Shown piece by piece: positions 42,311 through 56,110 of a stretch of 64,000 nucleotides of DNA; the stretch's first letter is position 1; every line of letters begins with the position of its first letter. A model generated the notes under the pieces. It worked only from the letters and a program-made list of their open reading frames with translations. It searched no databases and had not been told where the DNA came from. A program made the position numbers and the translations under genes. The DNA is from Myxococcales bacterium (GTDB lineage: Bacteria > Myxococcota_A > Polyangia > Nannocystales > Nannocystaceae), in NCBI GenBank assembly GCA_020633335.1, contig JACKDU010000001.1:744001-808000 (forward strand), written 5' to 3'.

Positions 42311-43448
42311 AGAGGGTCGTCAGGGTCATCGTCTGGTTGTGGAGCTCGCAGGGGCCGCTGCTCGCGTAGGGCGAGATCTCGCCGTAGGAGTAGAAGCCGA
42401 TCTGCTGGCAGCCCTCGGGGAGGACGTCGAGGGTCGCCTCGACCTCCTCCTCGGTCCGCTCGGAGAGGACCAGGCGGCGGCCGACGCAGGAGATCGCAAG
42501 GGCGAGGACCGGCCCGCCGCAGGTGTCGCCGATGCTCTGGGAGGCGCCCTCGCCGGCCCCCTCGGCGCCCTCGATGAGGCGGTCGAAGTTCGCCTTCATC
42601 AGCTGGACGCGGGCGCCGTTCGGGATGTCGCCGGCGAAGGTCAGCGAATTGGTCGCCTCGTCGACGGCGAGGATCGTCCGGACGATGAGGCGGTCGGAGC
42701 CCTTCTCGTCGCTGAGGAGCGCGAGCGGGAAGAGGAGGCCGGTCGCCGGCAGGCCCGAGGCCCGCTCGCCGAGGTACTCCTTGTAGAGCGCGAGCGCCGG
42801 GCGGCCGTCGAGCTCGAAGAGGACGTTGCCCTCGGCGCGGGTGACCTGGCGGCGGGGGCCGAAGGCGTCCCATCCGCCCTTCGAGCCGTGGCCGATCCGC
42901 ACGCGGTCGCCGTAGAAGCCGACCGCCGAGACGTGGCCGCTGGCGGGGGCGCCCTCGTGGATCACCCAGGTCCGCTCGAAGCGGGGGCCGTCGCCGGCGA
43001 GGCCGCCGGTGACGACGACCGAGCTCGGCAGGCGGCCGGCGAGGCCGCGGACGAGCTCGCTGCCGTTGACCCCGAGGCCGTCGGAGAGGACGAAGACGGC
43101 CCGCAGGTCGTCGCCCGCGAGCGCGTCGGCGATCGCCTCGCCGGTCGCGCACGAGTCGCTCGCCGAGGCGATCGGCAGCGAGACCCGTCGGAGGGCGGTG
43201 CCTTCGAAGCGGGCGATCGCCACCGCCAGGCTCCGGTCGTGGATCTTGGTCCCGTAGATCTCGCCGGAGGTCGAGCAGCCGACGATGGTCGCGCTCGGGA
43301 AGGCGGCGACGAGCTCGGCGATCGCCGCCGGCGCCTCCTGGTACTCGGGCGCGCCGAAGACGACGACCAGGGTCGTGTCCGAGTCCACGGTCGGGAAGGC
43401 GGCGCTCCAGCCGGCGTCGAGATCGTGGTGGATCAACGTGAGCTCCAT
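42300..43448 (-). CDS. FIST-domain sensor protein (NosP-like)
   Basis: A 382-residue protein with FIST_N followed by FIST_C: AELVAAFPSATIVGCSTSGEIYG, then VFVLSDGLGVNGSELVRGL and VVVTGGLAGDGPRFERT, and the C-terminal GFYSYGEISP typical of the family. Some FIST proteins (NosP) bind haem, sense nitric oxide and control a partner kinase. ATG 43448 has GGGAG 9 nt upstream; an in-frame ATG 43457 would overlap that site. Haem binding is inferred from the family and the partner gene. Confidence 0.88.
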   Translation of the reverse strand: MELTLIHHDLDAGWSAAFPTVDSDTTLVVVFGAPEYQEAPAAIAELVAAFPSATIVGCSTSGEIYGTKIHDRSLAVAIARFEGTALRRVSLPIASASDSCATGEAIADALAGDDLRAVFVLSDGLGVNGSELVRGLAGRLPSSVVVTGGLAGDGPRFERTWVIHEGAPASGHVSAVGFYGDRVRIGHGSKGGWDAFGPRRQVTRAEGNVLFELDGRPALALYKEYLGERASGLPATGLLFPLALLSDEKGSDRLIVRTILAVDEATNSLTFAGDIPNGARVQLMKANFDRLIEGAEGAGEGASQSIGDTCGGPVLALAISCVGRRLVLSERTEEEVEATLDVLPEGCQQIGFYSYGEISPYASSGPCELHNQTMTLTTLCEV

Positions 43449-43631
43449 GGCGTCCATCTCCCTGTCGGCGCGTGCGGGACGTCGACAGATGGATCATAGG
43501 AGCCGCGGGGGGCTTTGCGAAGCGCGTTGGGTGCAACATGACTCACCCGCATCTGCGGGGTCGCGCTCGAAAGCGCCACGGTGACGGCCGGCCCGTTGCG
43601 AGGCGTGGAGACATCCCCGAAGATCCCGTGC

Positions 43632-45146
43632 ATGCACAAAATCGCCACGGTCCTCCCCGCGGCGGCCCTCCTGGGCGCGCTCGCCTGCGGATCGCCGCAG
43701 GCCTGCCCCGAGTGCCCTCCATGCGCGGAGGTGAAGCCGGCGCCCGGCGAGGAGGCGTCCGCCGCGAGCGCGCCGCAGGTCTGCCAGGAGCCCGCGAGGT
43801 ACGCGGCCGATCTCCTCTTTGAGCGCTCGCCGGGCGGGGTCCCGGAGGTGTCGGCGCTCTGGCTCGTCGACCACCGCTGCGACGTCCGCGTGCTCGATAT
43901 CCGCGAGGAGCCCGAGCTGGATGACGAGCTCGGCCACCTCCCCGGCGTCGAGTGGATCTCCGCGCGTGAGCTCCCGGCGGCCGCCGAGTCCTGGGATCCC
44001 GACATCCCCCTGGTCCTCGTCGATCGCTCCGGACGACGGTCGGCGCGGGCGGTCGCCTACCTCGAGGGGAGCGGCTTTCGCCGGGTCGCGGGGCTCACCG
44101 GCGGGCTCCTCGCGTGGAACGCCCATGGCCTCCCGGTCAGCCGCGGGTCGGACTACCGGGCGATCGTCGAGGGGGCGCGGGCACCCGCCGAGGAGGCCGC
44201 GGCTCCGGCTCCGGCGGCCGCGGGCGGACCGCTGGGGCGCGAGTCGTTGATCGCCCACATCGGCGATCCCGGGGGCCTGCGCTGGACCAAGGCGGCGGCG
44301 CTCCTCCTCCACGGCAGCGAGGCATGCGTCGACGGGCGCGACGTCGGCGCGGTCCTCGGGACCCCGGGCGGCGACGCGGGCGAGCTCCTCCTGGTCCTCG
44401 CGACCAAGGAGGCCTTCGGCGATCCGCTCAGCGACCAGCGGATCTGGCTCCTCCTCGAGGCCTACCTCGACGCCTTCGGGTCGTTCTACATCCACACCGA
44501 CAAGCACGCGCTCGAGCACCTCCGGGGCGAGCTCCTCGCCGACCCCCGCTTCGCCGACCAGCGCGAGCTCCTCGCCGACGTCGCCGGGGTCGAGCGCTTC
44601 GTCCGTCACCCGCCGCGGGCGCTCGAGGAGGCGCTCCTCCAGCACCTCGTCGATCCCGCCAACGTCGGCTGCGGGCACCTCCGCCTGATCCTCCAGCACC
44701 CGGACGAGTACCGGGTCCGCGAGGGGCTCTCCCAGTCCTTCCTCGCCGCGGTCTTCCGCCAGCTCTGGCGCGGCGAGAGCCTGATCGACTACGTCGTCCT
44801 GAGCGGCGAGCACCACGAGAGCGGGGTCGTGCGGGTGCTCCTGGGGGGCGAGGTCCAGCCCTTCTCCCGGGTGCCGGCGATCGCCCCGCGGCGCGGCGAT
44901 CTCCAGGTCTTCGTCGATCACCCGCAGGTGGCGACCTTCTGCCGCCAGCAGAACGTCGCGTTCCTGCTCGAGCGCGACGCCTGGCTGCGCGCGCACGAGA
45001 TCGACGCGGGGGCGTTTCTGCGCGCGGTCGAGGAGCTGGCGGCCCATCAGCTCGGGCTCACGCTCGGCTACCTCGCCGCGGGTCTGCCGGTCTTCGAGGC
45101 CCGCTTCCACGGCGACGGGATCGAGGTCGTCGGGCCCCTCGAGTGA
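43632..45146 (+). CDS. Lipoprotein with inactive rhodanese-like domain
   Basis: A 504-residue lipoprotein; ATG 43632 gives a signal with lipobox ALAC at Cys19, followed by a short Cys/Pro segment (CPECPPC). The rhodanese fold spans about residues 55-165 (VDHRCDVRVLDIREEPELDD, then LVLVDRSGRRSARA and GLTGGLLAWNAHG). The active-site Cys of rhodanese (CRSGRRSA) is replaced by Asp131, so sulphurtransferase activity should be absent. The remaining about 330 residues have no recognised domain and are mainly helical. It could be a scaffold or binding protein. Confidence 0.75.
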   Translation: MHKIATVLPAAALLGALACGSPQACPECPPCAEVKPAPGEEASAASAPQVCQEPARYAADLLFERSPGGVPEVSALWLVDHRCDVRVLDIREEPELDDELGHLPGVEWISARELPAAAESWDPDIPLVLVDRSGRRSARAVAYLEGSGFRRVAGLTGGLLAWNAHGLPVSRGSDYRAIVEGARAPAEEAAAPAPAAAGGPLGRESLIAHIGDPGGLRWTKAAALLLHGSEACVDGRDVGAVLGTPGGDAGELLLVLATKEAFGDPLSDQRIWLLLEAYLDAFGSFYIHTDKHALEHLRGELLADPRFADQRELLADVAGVERFVRHPPRALEEALLQHLVDPANVGCGHLRLILQHPDEYRVREGLSQSFLAAVFRQLWRGESLIDYVVLSGEHHESGVVRVLLGGEVQPFSRVPAIAPRRGDLQVFVDHPQVATFCRQQNVAFLLERDAWLRAHEIDAGAFLRAVEELAAHQLGLTLGYLAAGLPVFEARFHGDGIEVVGPLE

Positions 45147-45205
45147 GCTGCGCCGCGGCCCGCGCTCGCTGGTGCCGGCTGGCGGCGACCTGGTAGCGTG
45201 GGCCG

Positions 45206-46228
45206 ATGGACGCTCGCATCCTCGGGTCCAAGCTCGCGCTGGTGCCCGCGCTCGGGCTAGCGCTCGTCTCCGGCTGCCTCCGCGACCACCCCTTGTACGT
45301 CGCGCCGACCACCAGCGCGAGCGAGGGCGAGAGCGCGACGAGTGGGTCGGCGAGCGGCGGGTCGAGCAGCGGCTCGACCAGCGGGACGGCGAGCGGCGGC
45401 GGCTCGACCGACACCGGCCTGACCGCGCCCGAGACCACTGACACGGCGGCCGAGACCGGTCCGGTCCCCTACTGCGGCGACGGGAACGTCGATCCGGGGG
45501 AGGCGTGCGACGACGGCGACGGCGTCGACGACAACGCGTGCACCAACGCCTGCACGACGCCGACCTGCGGCGACGGGGTCGTCCAGGCCTTCATGGGCGA
45601 GACCTGCGACGACGGCAACGACGTCGAGACCGACGGCTGCATGAATGGTTGTCTGCTGCCGCCCGCGGCCCCGGTGCTGCTCGGCGGGAACATTGAGATG
45701 GGGATGGCGATCGGTGACGTCCAGGGGGCGAAGTCCTCGGGGTGCGCCGCCGGCTCGCTGCCGATCGGGATCGCGCTCGAGCTCCAGCCCATGGGCTACT
45801 TCTTCCACCTGGCTACTGTGACCTGTTCCCAGGTTCAGATCGGCGTCGACGACCAGGGCTACTTCCTCCGCCACGGGCCGCAGATGGAGGGGACGACCCA
45901 GATGGGGAAGCCGGATCTCGTCGAGCTCCCCGACTTCCTCTGCCCGATGGACACCTACATCGTCAGCCTCGCCGGCGCCGGCGATCTCCTGATCCGGACC
46001 CTGGCGATGAAGTGCTCGAAGATCCGGGTCCGGGCCGAGGGCGGCAAGTACGTGCTGGAGCTCGTGGACGGGCTCCAGCAGGTCGGGCCGATCGGCAAGG
46101 TGCAGCCGCCCGACGTGACCTCCACCTGCTCCGCAGGGCTCGTCGGCGTCGACCTCGAGATCGCCTTCGGGGCGATCGCCATGCAGGGGATCCGCCTCGA
46201 CTGCGGCGATCTGGTCTTCGCGAACTAG
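45206..46228 (+). CDS. DUF4215 cysteine-rich lipoprotein
   Basis: A 340-residue lipoprotein (lipobox VSGC), a Ser/Gly/Thr stalk of about 55 residues and two myxococcal cysteine-rich repeats of the DUF4215 type (CGDGNVDPGEACDDGDGVDDNACTNAC and CGDGVVQAFMGETCDDGNDVETDGC). The last about 190 residues are beta-rich with four cysteines and resemble a carbohydrate-binding or jacalin-like fold (GYFFHLATVTC, GYFLRHGP). Function unknown. Confidence 0.8.
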   Translation: MDARILGSKLALVPALGLALVSGCLRDHPLYVAPTTSASEGESATSGSASGGSSSGSTSGTASGGGSTDTGLTAPETTDTAAETGPVPYCGDGNVDPGEACDDGDGVDDNACTNACTTPTCGDGVVQAFMGETCDDGNDVETDGCMNGCLLPPAAPVLLGGNIEMGMAIGDVQGAKSSGCAAGSLPIGIALELQPMGYFFHLATVTCSQVQIGVDDQGYFLRHGPQMEGTTQMGKPDLVELPDFLCPMDTYIVSLAGAGDLLIRTLAMKCSKIRVRAEGGKYVLELVDGLQQVGPIGKVQPPDVTSTCSAGLVGVDLEIAFGAIAMQGIRLDCGDLVFAN

Positions 46229-46390
46229 TCGGGACAGACGCCCAGGTTGGCGAGATCGCCGCAGAGGGCGGCGTCGAAGGTCCCGCTCAGCTCGTTCCCC
46301 GTGATCGGCTCGATCCACCCGCGGAGGCGTCGACGGCTTCGCGCGCTCCGGTCCCGCGCCGACGTGTACACTGCCGCGAGGACAGAGACC

Positions 46391-47533
<1,143 letters not shown>

Positions 47534-47560
47534 GGAGCGGGCGAGCGCGGGCCGCCGCGG

Positions 47561-48691
<1,131 letters not shown>

Positions 48692-48698
48692 GGTCTCC

Positions 48699-51449
<2,751 letters not shown>

Positions 51450-51641
51450 GGGCTTCCTCGGCCTTGCCAACGCCAAGAGTCGCAAGCATGGGGAGTCCGC
51501 GCAAGCCGTGGCGTCCCGCGGCCCGCCCGGCAGATCCCGCAGCGGCGCGCGGGGATGCGCGGCCGCGGGCGGGCGGCGAGGGCTTCCCCTCGGGCACCCC
51601 GCGCCCCCGGGGACGGGGGCTGCGGAGGTCGGCGGCCCCGC

Positions 51642-52931
51642 TCAGCCGAAGAGCGGGAGATCCTCGCCGGGGAGCGGGTACTCGCGGACGACCTCGTGAT
51701 CGGCGATCCCCGCGAGGCCGCGGAGCGAGCGGTTGACGTGGGCGGGCGTGATCACCGTGCCGTTGTAGGGGACCGCGTACTGGTCGTCGTCGGTCGAGCC
51801 GACGACGCGGTCGCCGGCGATCCCGTTGCCGATGAACATCGCGCTGGTGATCGGCCAGTGATCCTTGCCGTCGTACTCGGAGTCGCCGTTGTAGCCGGGG
51901 CCGCGGGCGAAGTCGGAGGCGATCGCCACGGTGATCTTGCCGCCGAGGCCGAGCTTGTCGGCCTCGGAGAGGAGGAAGTCGATCCCGTAGAGGAGCTTGG
52001 CGAGCTGGGCGATCTGATCGCGGTCGTGGTTGCCGTGGGTGTCGAAGCCGCCGAGGGTGAGGTTGACCGCGACCGCGACCTGAGCCTGGAAGGCGGCGAG
52101 CGCGAGCTGCGACTGCTGCATCAGGTTCTGGAGGTCGGAGAGCTGGTAGCCCGGGAGCTCGATGAGGTCGGCGGGGAAGACCAGCTTGGCGAGCGCCTCG
52201 TCGTCGCCGCGGGCGAGGAAGAGCTCGTTCATCGCCGCCTGCCCCCGCGGCAGCCGCTGCCCGCCCTGGAGGACGCCGAGGCGATCGTCCTGGGCCTTGC
52301 GGATCCGATCCATCGCCGCCGCCGGGAGGAAGCGGCCGCTATCGGCCTCGCCGGGGTAGAGGATGTCGGGGAAGGCGACGTTCTGGAGGGCGCCGAGGTC
52401 GCTCATGCGGGTGACCGGGACCAGGCCGTTGGTCTGGTCGTAGCCGCCGCTGCTGATGTAGGCGAGCGAGTTGCCGGTCGAGCGGGTCGCCGCCGCGAGG
52501 GCGCCGAAGGAGGGGTAGCCCTCCTCGAGGCGGCCGCTCCAGAGCGCCCGGGTGCCGCCGTCGTGGTTGTTGGTCGAGGTGTCGATCCCGTTGACCACCG
52601 TCAGCCGCGGCCCGTGCTTCTCGAAGAAGGCCTGGTTCGACATCAGGTAGGGGCCGGCCTCGGCCGGCAGGTTGAGGGCGACCGGATCGATCGGCACCGG
52701 CGCGTAGGCGATCGACCCCGCGCTCGCCGGCGCGCCATAGAGGCGGTTGAGCGCCGGGTTGGTCTTGGGGTCGCAGAGGTAGACCGGATCCCAGCCGCCG
52801 GCGGCGTGGATCAGGATGAAGTAGGGGCCCTCGTAGGGGGCGGCGCCGGCGAGCGCCCGGCGGATCCCGAGGGGGGCGGCGACGGCGAGGCCGGAGGCGG
52901 CCGCGAGCTTGAAGAAGGTTCGACGCTTCAT
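51642..52931 (-). CDS. DUF1501 protein with twin-arginine-like signal
   Basis: A 429-residue exported protein. It begins with MKRRTFFKLAAASGLAVAAP, a Tat-type signal. The mature part has sulfatase-like folds of DUF1501 (GGWDPVYLCDP, GGFDTHGNHD, DFARGPGYNGDSEYDGKDHWP). DUF1501 proteins pair with DUF1592/DUF1588-type cytochromes in Planctomycetes and myxobacteria; the function of the pair is unknown. It lies 18 bp after the di-haem lipoprotein stop and is co-transcribed. Confidence 0.85.
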   Translation of the reverse strand: MKRRTFFKLAAASGLAVAAPLGIRRALAGAAPYEGPYFILIHAAGGWDPVYLCDPKTNPALNRLYGAPASAGSIAYAPVPIDPVALNLPAEAGPYLMSNQAFFEKHGPRLTVVNGIDTSTNNHDGGTRALWSGRLEEGYPSFGALAAATRSTGNSLAYISSGGYDQTNGLVPVTRMSDLGALQNVAFPDILYPGEADSGRFLPAAAMDRIRKAQDDRLGVLQGGQRLPRGQAAMNELFLARGDDEALAKLVFPADLIELPGYQLSDLQNLMQQSQLALAAFQAQVAVAVNLTLGGFDTHGNHDRDQIAQLAKLLYGIDFLLSEADKLGLGGKITVAIASDFARGPGYNGDSEYDGKDHWPITSAMFIGNGIAGDRVVGSTDDDQYAVPYNGTVITPAHVNRSLRGLAGIADHEVVREYPLPGEDLPLFG

Positions 52932-52949
52932 GGCGGTGCTCCTTGGTCC

Positions 52950-55223
52950 CTACTCGTAGAGGAAGCGGTAGTCCGAGAGGAGGTAGATCATCACGCCCAT
53001 CCAGGCGCGCACCGTGTACTTCTCGTCGGTGTTGATCTTCTCGGCCTCGGGGAGCTCCTCCCCGGTGCGCGGATCGATCCGGCCGGCGCAGGCCCACTCG
53101 AGCCACTCGTCCTCGCTGCCGCTCTGGACGTTCGCGTAGCCGGCCTTCCAGAGGTCGTAGAAGAGCTGGTAGGTCCGGTCGATCTCGGCGTCGTCGAGCT
53201 CGCGGCTCTCGCCGAGGATCCGCCAGTGGAGGTGCTGGATGTTGGCCTTGATGTCGTCGATCGCCCCGGGGACCGGATCGCCGGAGTCGCCCTCCGGCAG
53301 GTGATCGAGGGTGACCATCGGGAAGAGGAGGCGCTGGTCGGCGGGCCGGGTGAACTCCCAGGCGGTGACCGAGCAGGCGACCTCGTTGGCCATCCGCGCG
53401 GCGACCCCCGACATCAGGCCGCTCATGTGGGTGAGGCGCTGGGTGATCGTGTCGGAGTCGATGCCGCCGTAGAGGATCTGGTAGTCGGTGCGCAGGTACT
53501 CGGCGAGGTCCCAGCCGCGGACCCAGCGGACCCCGGTGACCGCCTCGATCTTGCGGGCGAGGAGCTCGGGGGTCGAGAGGCGGCCGACGCCGACCTCGGA
53601 GAGGCGGATCTTCTCGGCCGCCGAGAGCTCCTCGGTCGCGTTGACCCCGCGGAAGTAGGGCGACAAGACGACGCCGATGATCGCGGTCTTGAGGTCGTAC
53701 TCGTCGGCGATGAAGCGGTCGACGATCTCGTTGAAGACCGCGTCCTGGGCCTGCCAGGCCGCGAGCTTGTCGGAGAAGGCGGGGTCGTCGTCGGCCGGGT
53801 AGTCGAGGGGCTGGAGGCCGGTGAGGCCGGTGTAGACGGTGTAGACGGTCGAGAGCGCGAAGCGCGGGTCCTCGGCGACGCGGGCGGCGAGCCAGGCGGG
53901 CGCGCTGCCGTACTGGTCGGTCGGCATCACCTCGTCGCCGAAGCCCGGCGAGTACATCTCCTGGTGCCACTCCTGGTCGGGGATGAAGTCCTCCTGGTCG
54001 TACTCGCCGAACTTCTGGAAGGCGCCGGCGACCGGGTCGATCATCTTGTGGCAGACCGCGCAGCTCGGGTCGTCGCGGGTCGGGTTGTTGTACTTGGTCG
54101 CCTCGGTCGGATCGATCGGCCGCTCGGCGATCTTGAGGATGTCGGTCGCCAGGAAGAGCTTGAAGACGTTGCGCGAGCGGTGGCGGTTGCGGTTGGTCGG
54201 CGTCGTCGGGAAGCGGTTGAGGAACATCGGCGAGGTCAGGAGGCCGGCGTGGGGGTAGGCGACCGGCGACCCGTCGTTGACCACCGTCAGCGTCCCCTCC
54301 TTGAGCTCGCGCGGGTCGTTCGGGTCGGCGAAGCCGAGCGAGACCCCGTAGAGCTCGGCCGAGAAGGGCGAGAAGACCATGTAGGGGGCGGTCAGGATCT
54401 CGGTGAAGGGGCGATCGTTGCGGACCACGTGGGTGATCAGATCGAGGGGCTCGCGGGCGACCGCCTGGTTGATCAGGCGCTGGCGATCCTCGCTCTGGCC
54501 CTCGTACCAGGCGCCGACGTTCGGGAAGTCCTCGTCGTTGAGGATGTTGACCGCGAAGCCGGTCCAGGCGAGGTAGCGGTCGGTGAGGAGGAGGTCGTTG
54601 TAGAGGTCGACGAGGCGGTCGTAGAAGGCGTCCTCGCCCATCACCTCGCGGAGGACGAGCGCGAGCTCGTCGTCGCCGCCGTCCTTGACCCGGGCGCGCT
54701 CGTCGTCGCTCGGCAGGCGGCCGGCGAGGTGGAGGGTCGCCTTCCGGAGGGTCTCCTCCGGGCTCATGGTCTTGACCTTGGCGAAGGCCGCCGAGTCACC
54801 GGCGGCGCACTCGACCGGGTCCTCGAGCTCCTTGAGGAGCTTCTCGATCGCCTTGTACTGGTCGCTGCCCTCGTCGAAGAGGCGGCCGCCGCCGTGCTCG
54901 ACCGCGCCGGTCGGCTTGGCGAGGAGGAGGGGGACGCCGTTGTACTGGGCGCCGGCGAGCTTGCGGATGTTCTCGTAGTTGGCGTCGAGGAAGCCGGGGT
55001 ACGAGGAGGGGAGGAGGATGAACTCCGCGTTCTTCTCGGCCGCCGCGCCGTCGGGGGCGTGGCAGGAGATGCAGGACTTCGACATCACCGGTCCCCAGAC
55101 CTCGTTGGCGAAGTACTCGCGGGTCGACTCGCAATTGTCGCCGAAGATGCCGTTGCAGCCGCCGCTGCTCAGGGCGAGGGTCGCGGCGCAGAGCGAGGCG
55201 ACGCGGGAGAGCCTTCGTTGCAT
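52950..55223 (-). CDS. Di-haem c-type lipoprotein (DUF1592/DUF1588-like)
   Basis: A 757-residue lipoprotein. ATG 55223 has GGAGG 6 nt upstream, and the lipobox is SSGGC at Cys23. Two c-type haem motifs are present, CISCH (about residues 51-55) and CAVCH (about 387-391). Between and after them are the helical modules typical of planctomycete-type cytochrome proteins (ETLRKATLHLAGRLPSDDE, DRFIADEYDLKTAIIGVVLSPYF). It is the first gene of an operon with the DUF1501 gene. The pair could act in periplasmic electron transfer or polymer breakdown. Confidence 0.85.
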   Translation of the reverse strand: MQRRLSRVASLCAATLALSSGGCNGIFGDNCESTREYFANEVWGPVMSKSCISCHAPDGAAAEKNAEFILLPSSYPGFLDANYENIRKLAGAQYNGVPLLLAKPTGAVEHGGGRLFDEGSDQYKAIEKLLKELEDPVECAAGDSAAFAKVKTMSPEETLRKATLHLAGRLPSDDERARVKDGGDDELALVLREVMGEDAFYDRLVDLYNDLLLTDRYLAWTGFAVNILNDEDFPNVGAWYEGQSEDRQRLINQAVAREPLDLITHVVRNDRPFTEILTAPYMVFSPFSAELYGVSLGFADPNDPRELKEGTLTVVNDGSPVAYPHAGLLTSPMFLNRFPTTPTNRNRHRSRNVFKLFLATDILKIAERPIDPTEATKYNNPTRDDPSCAVCHKMIDPVAGAFQKFGEYDQEDFIPDQEWHQEMYSPGFGDEVMPTDQYGSAPAWLAARVAEDPRFALSTVYTVYTGLTGLQPLDYPADDDPAFSDKLAAWQAQDAVFNEIVDRFIADEYDLKTAIIGVVLSPYFRGVNATEELSAAEKIRLSEVGVGRLSTPELLARKIEAVTGVRWVRGWDLAEYLRTDYQILYGGIDSDTITQRLTHMSGLMSGVAARMANEVACSVTAWEFTRPADQRLLFPMVTLDHLPEGDSGDPVPGAIDDIKANIQHLHWRILGESRELDDAEIDRTYQLFYDLWKAGYANVQSGSEDEWLEWACAGRIDPRTGEELPEAEKINTDEKYTVRAWMGVMIYLLSDYRFLYE

Positions 55224-55420
55224 ACCCACCTCCAAGAGGGGCCCAGGCTAGCGAAGATCGCCAGGAGCCAACAAGCGCGGGCGTCGACGCCCGCGGGCCG
55301 GTCGCGGGGGAGGCGCGCTCCGTGAGGCGCGCGTGCGCGCGTGTGGGCGCGGGCACGCGCGGGTGGTCGCAGGCCTGGCCGGCGCGCGCCGCTCGGTCCA
55401 TGATCGGGGCGCTCCCGCCC

Positions 55421-56095
55421 ATGATCGACCTCTACACAGCCGCCACCCCCAACGGAAAGAAGGTCTCCATCGCCCTCGAGGAGATGGAGATCCCCTACAC
55501 GGTCCACCGGATCTCGCTCTCCAAGGGCCAGCAGAAGGAGCCCTGGTTCCTCGAGATAAACCCAAACGGCCGGATCCCGGCGATCGTCGACCGCGCCAAC
55601 GGCGACTTCCCGGTCTTCGAGTCGGGGGCGATCCTGATCTACCTCGCCGAGAAGAGCGGCCGCCTCCTGGCCAGCGAGCCGAAGGCGCGCTCGCGGGCGC
55701 TCCAGTGGCTGATGTTCCAGATGGGCGGGATCGGGCCGATGATGGGGCAGGCCAACGTCTTCTACCGCTACGCCCCCGAGAAGATCCCCTACGCGATCGA
55801 GCGCTACCAGCGGGAGGTCCGGCGCCTCTTCGAGGTGATGGACCGCCACCTCGCGAGCCACGAGTTCCTCGCCGACGAGTACTCGATCGCCGACGTCGCC
55901 ACCTGGCCCTGGGTGAGCACCTACGAGTGGTCGGGGAGCTCGGTCGACGGGCTGGAGCACCTCCAGCGCTGGCTGCGGGTGATCGGCGAGCGGCCGGCGG
56001 TGATCCGCGGGGCCGCGGTCCCGGCCCGGGACGCGAGCGACGCGAGGAGCAAGGACGCGCTGATCAAGGAGGTCCGCGACAACCTCCTCGTCTAG
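55421..56095 (+). CDS. Glutathione S-transferase (YfcG/YghU-like)
   Basis: A 224-residue GST. The thioredoxin-like domain begins MIDLYTAATPNGKKVSIALEE; the Thr-Pro-Asn-Gly motif supplies the glutathione site as in the nu-class disulphide-bond reductases YfcG and YghU. SGAILIYLAEKSGR and the C-terminal helical domain follow. ATG 55421 matches the family; ATG 55400 is 7 residues upstream in frame. It converges on the quinone oxidoreductase gene. Confidence 0.88.
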   Translation: MIDLYTAATPNGKKVSIALEEMEIPYTVHRISLSKGQQKEPWFLEINPNGRIPAIVDRANGDFPVFESGAILIYLAEKSGRLLASEPKARSRALQWLMFQMGGIGPMMGQANVFYRYAPEKIPYAIERYQREVRRLFEVMDRHLASHEFLADEYSIADVATWPWVSTYEWSGSSVDGLEHLQRWLRVIGERPAVIRGAAVPARDASDARSKDALIKEVRDNLLV

Positions 56096-56110
56096 CGCGT
56101 CAGCGCCCCG

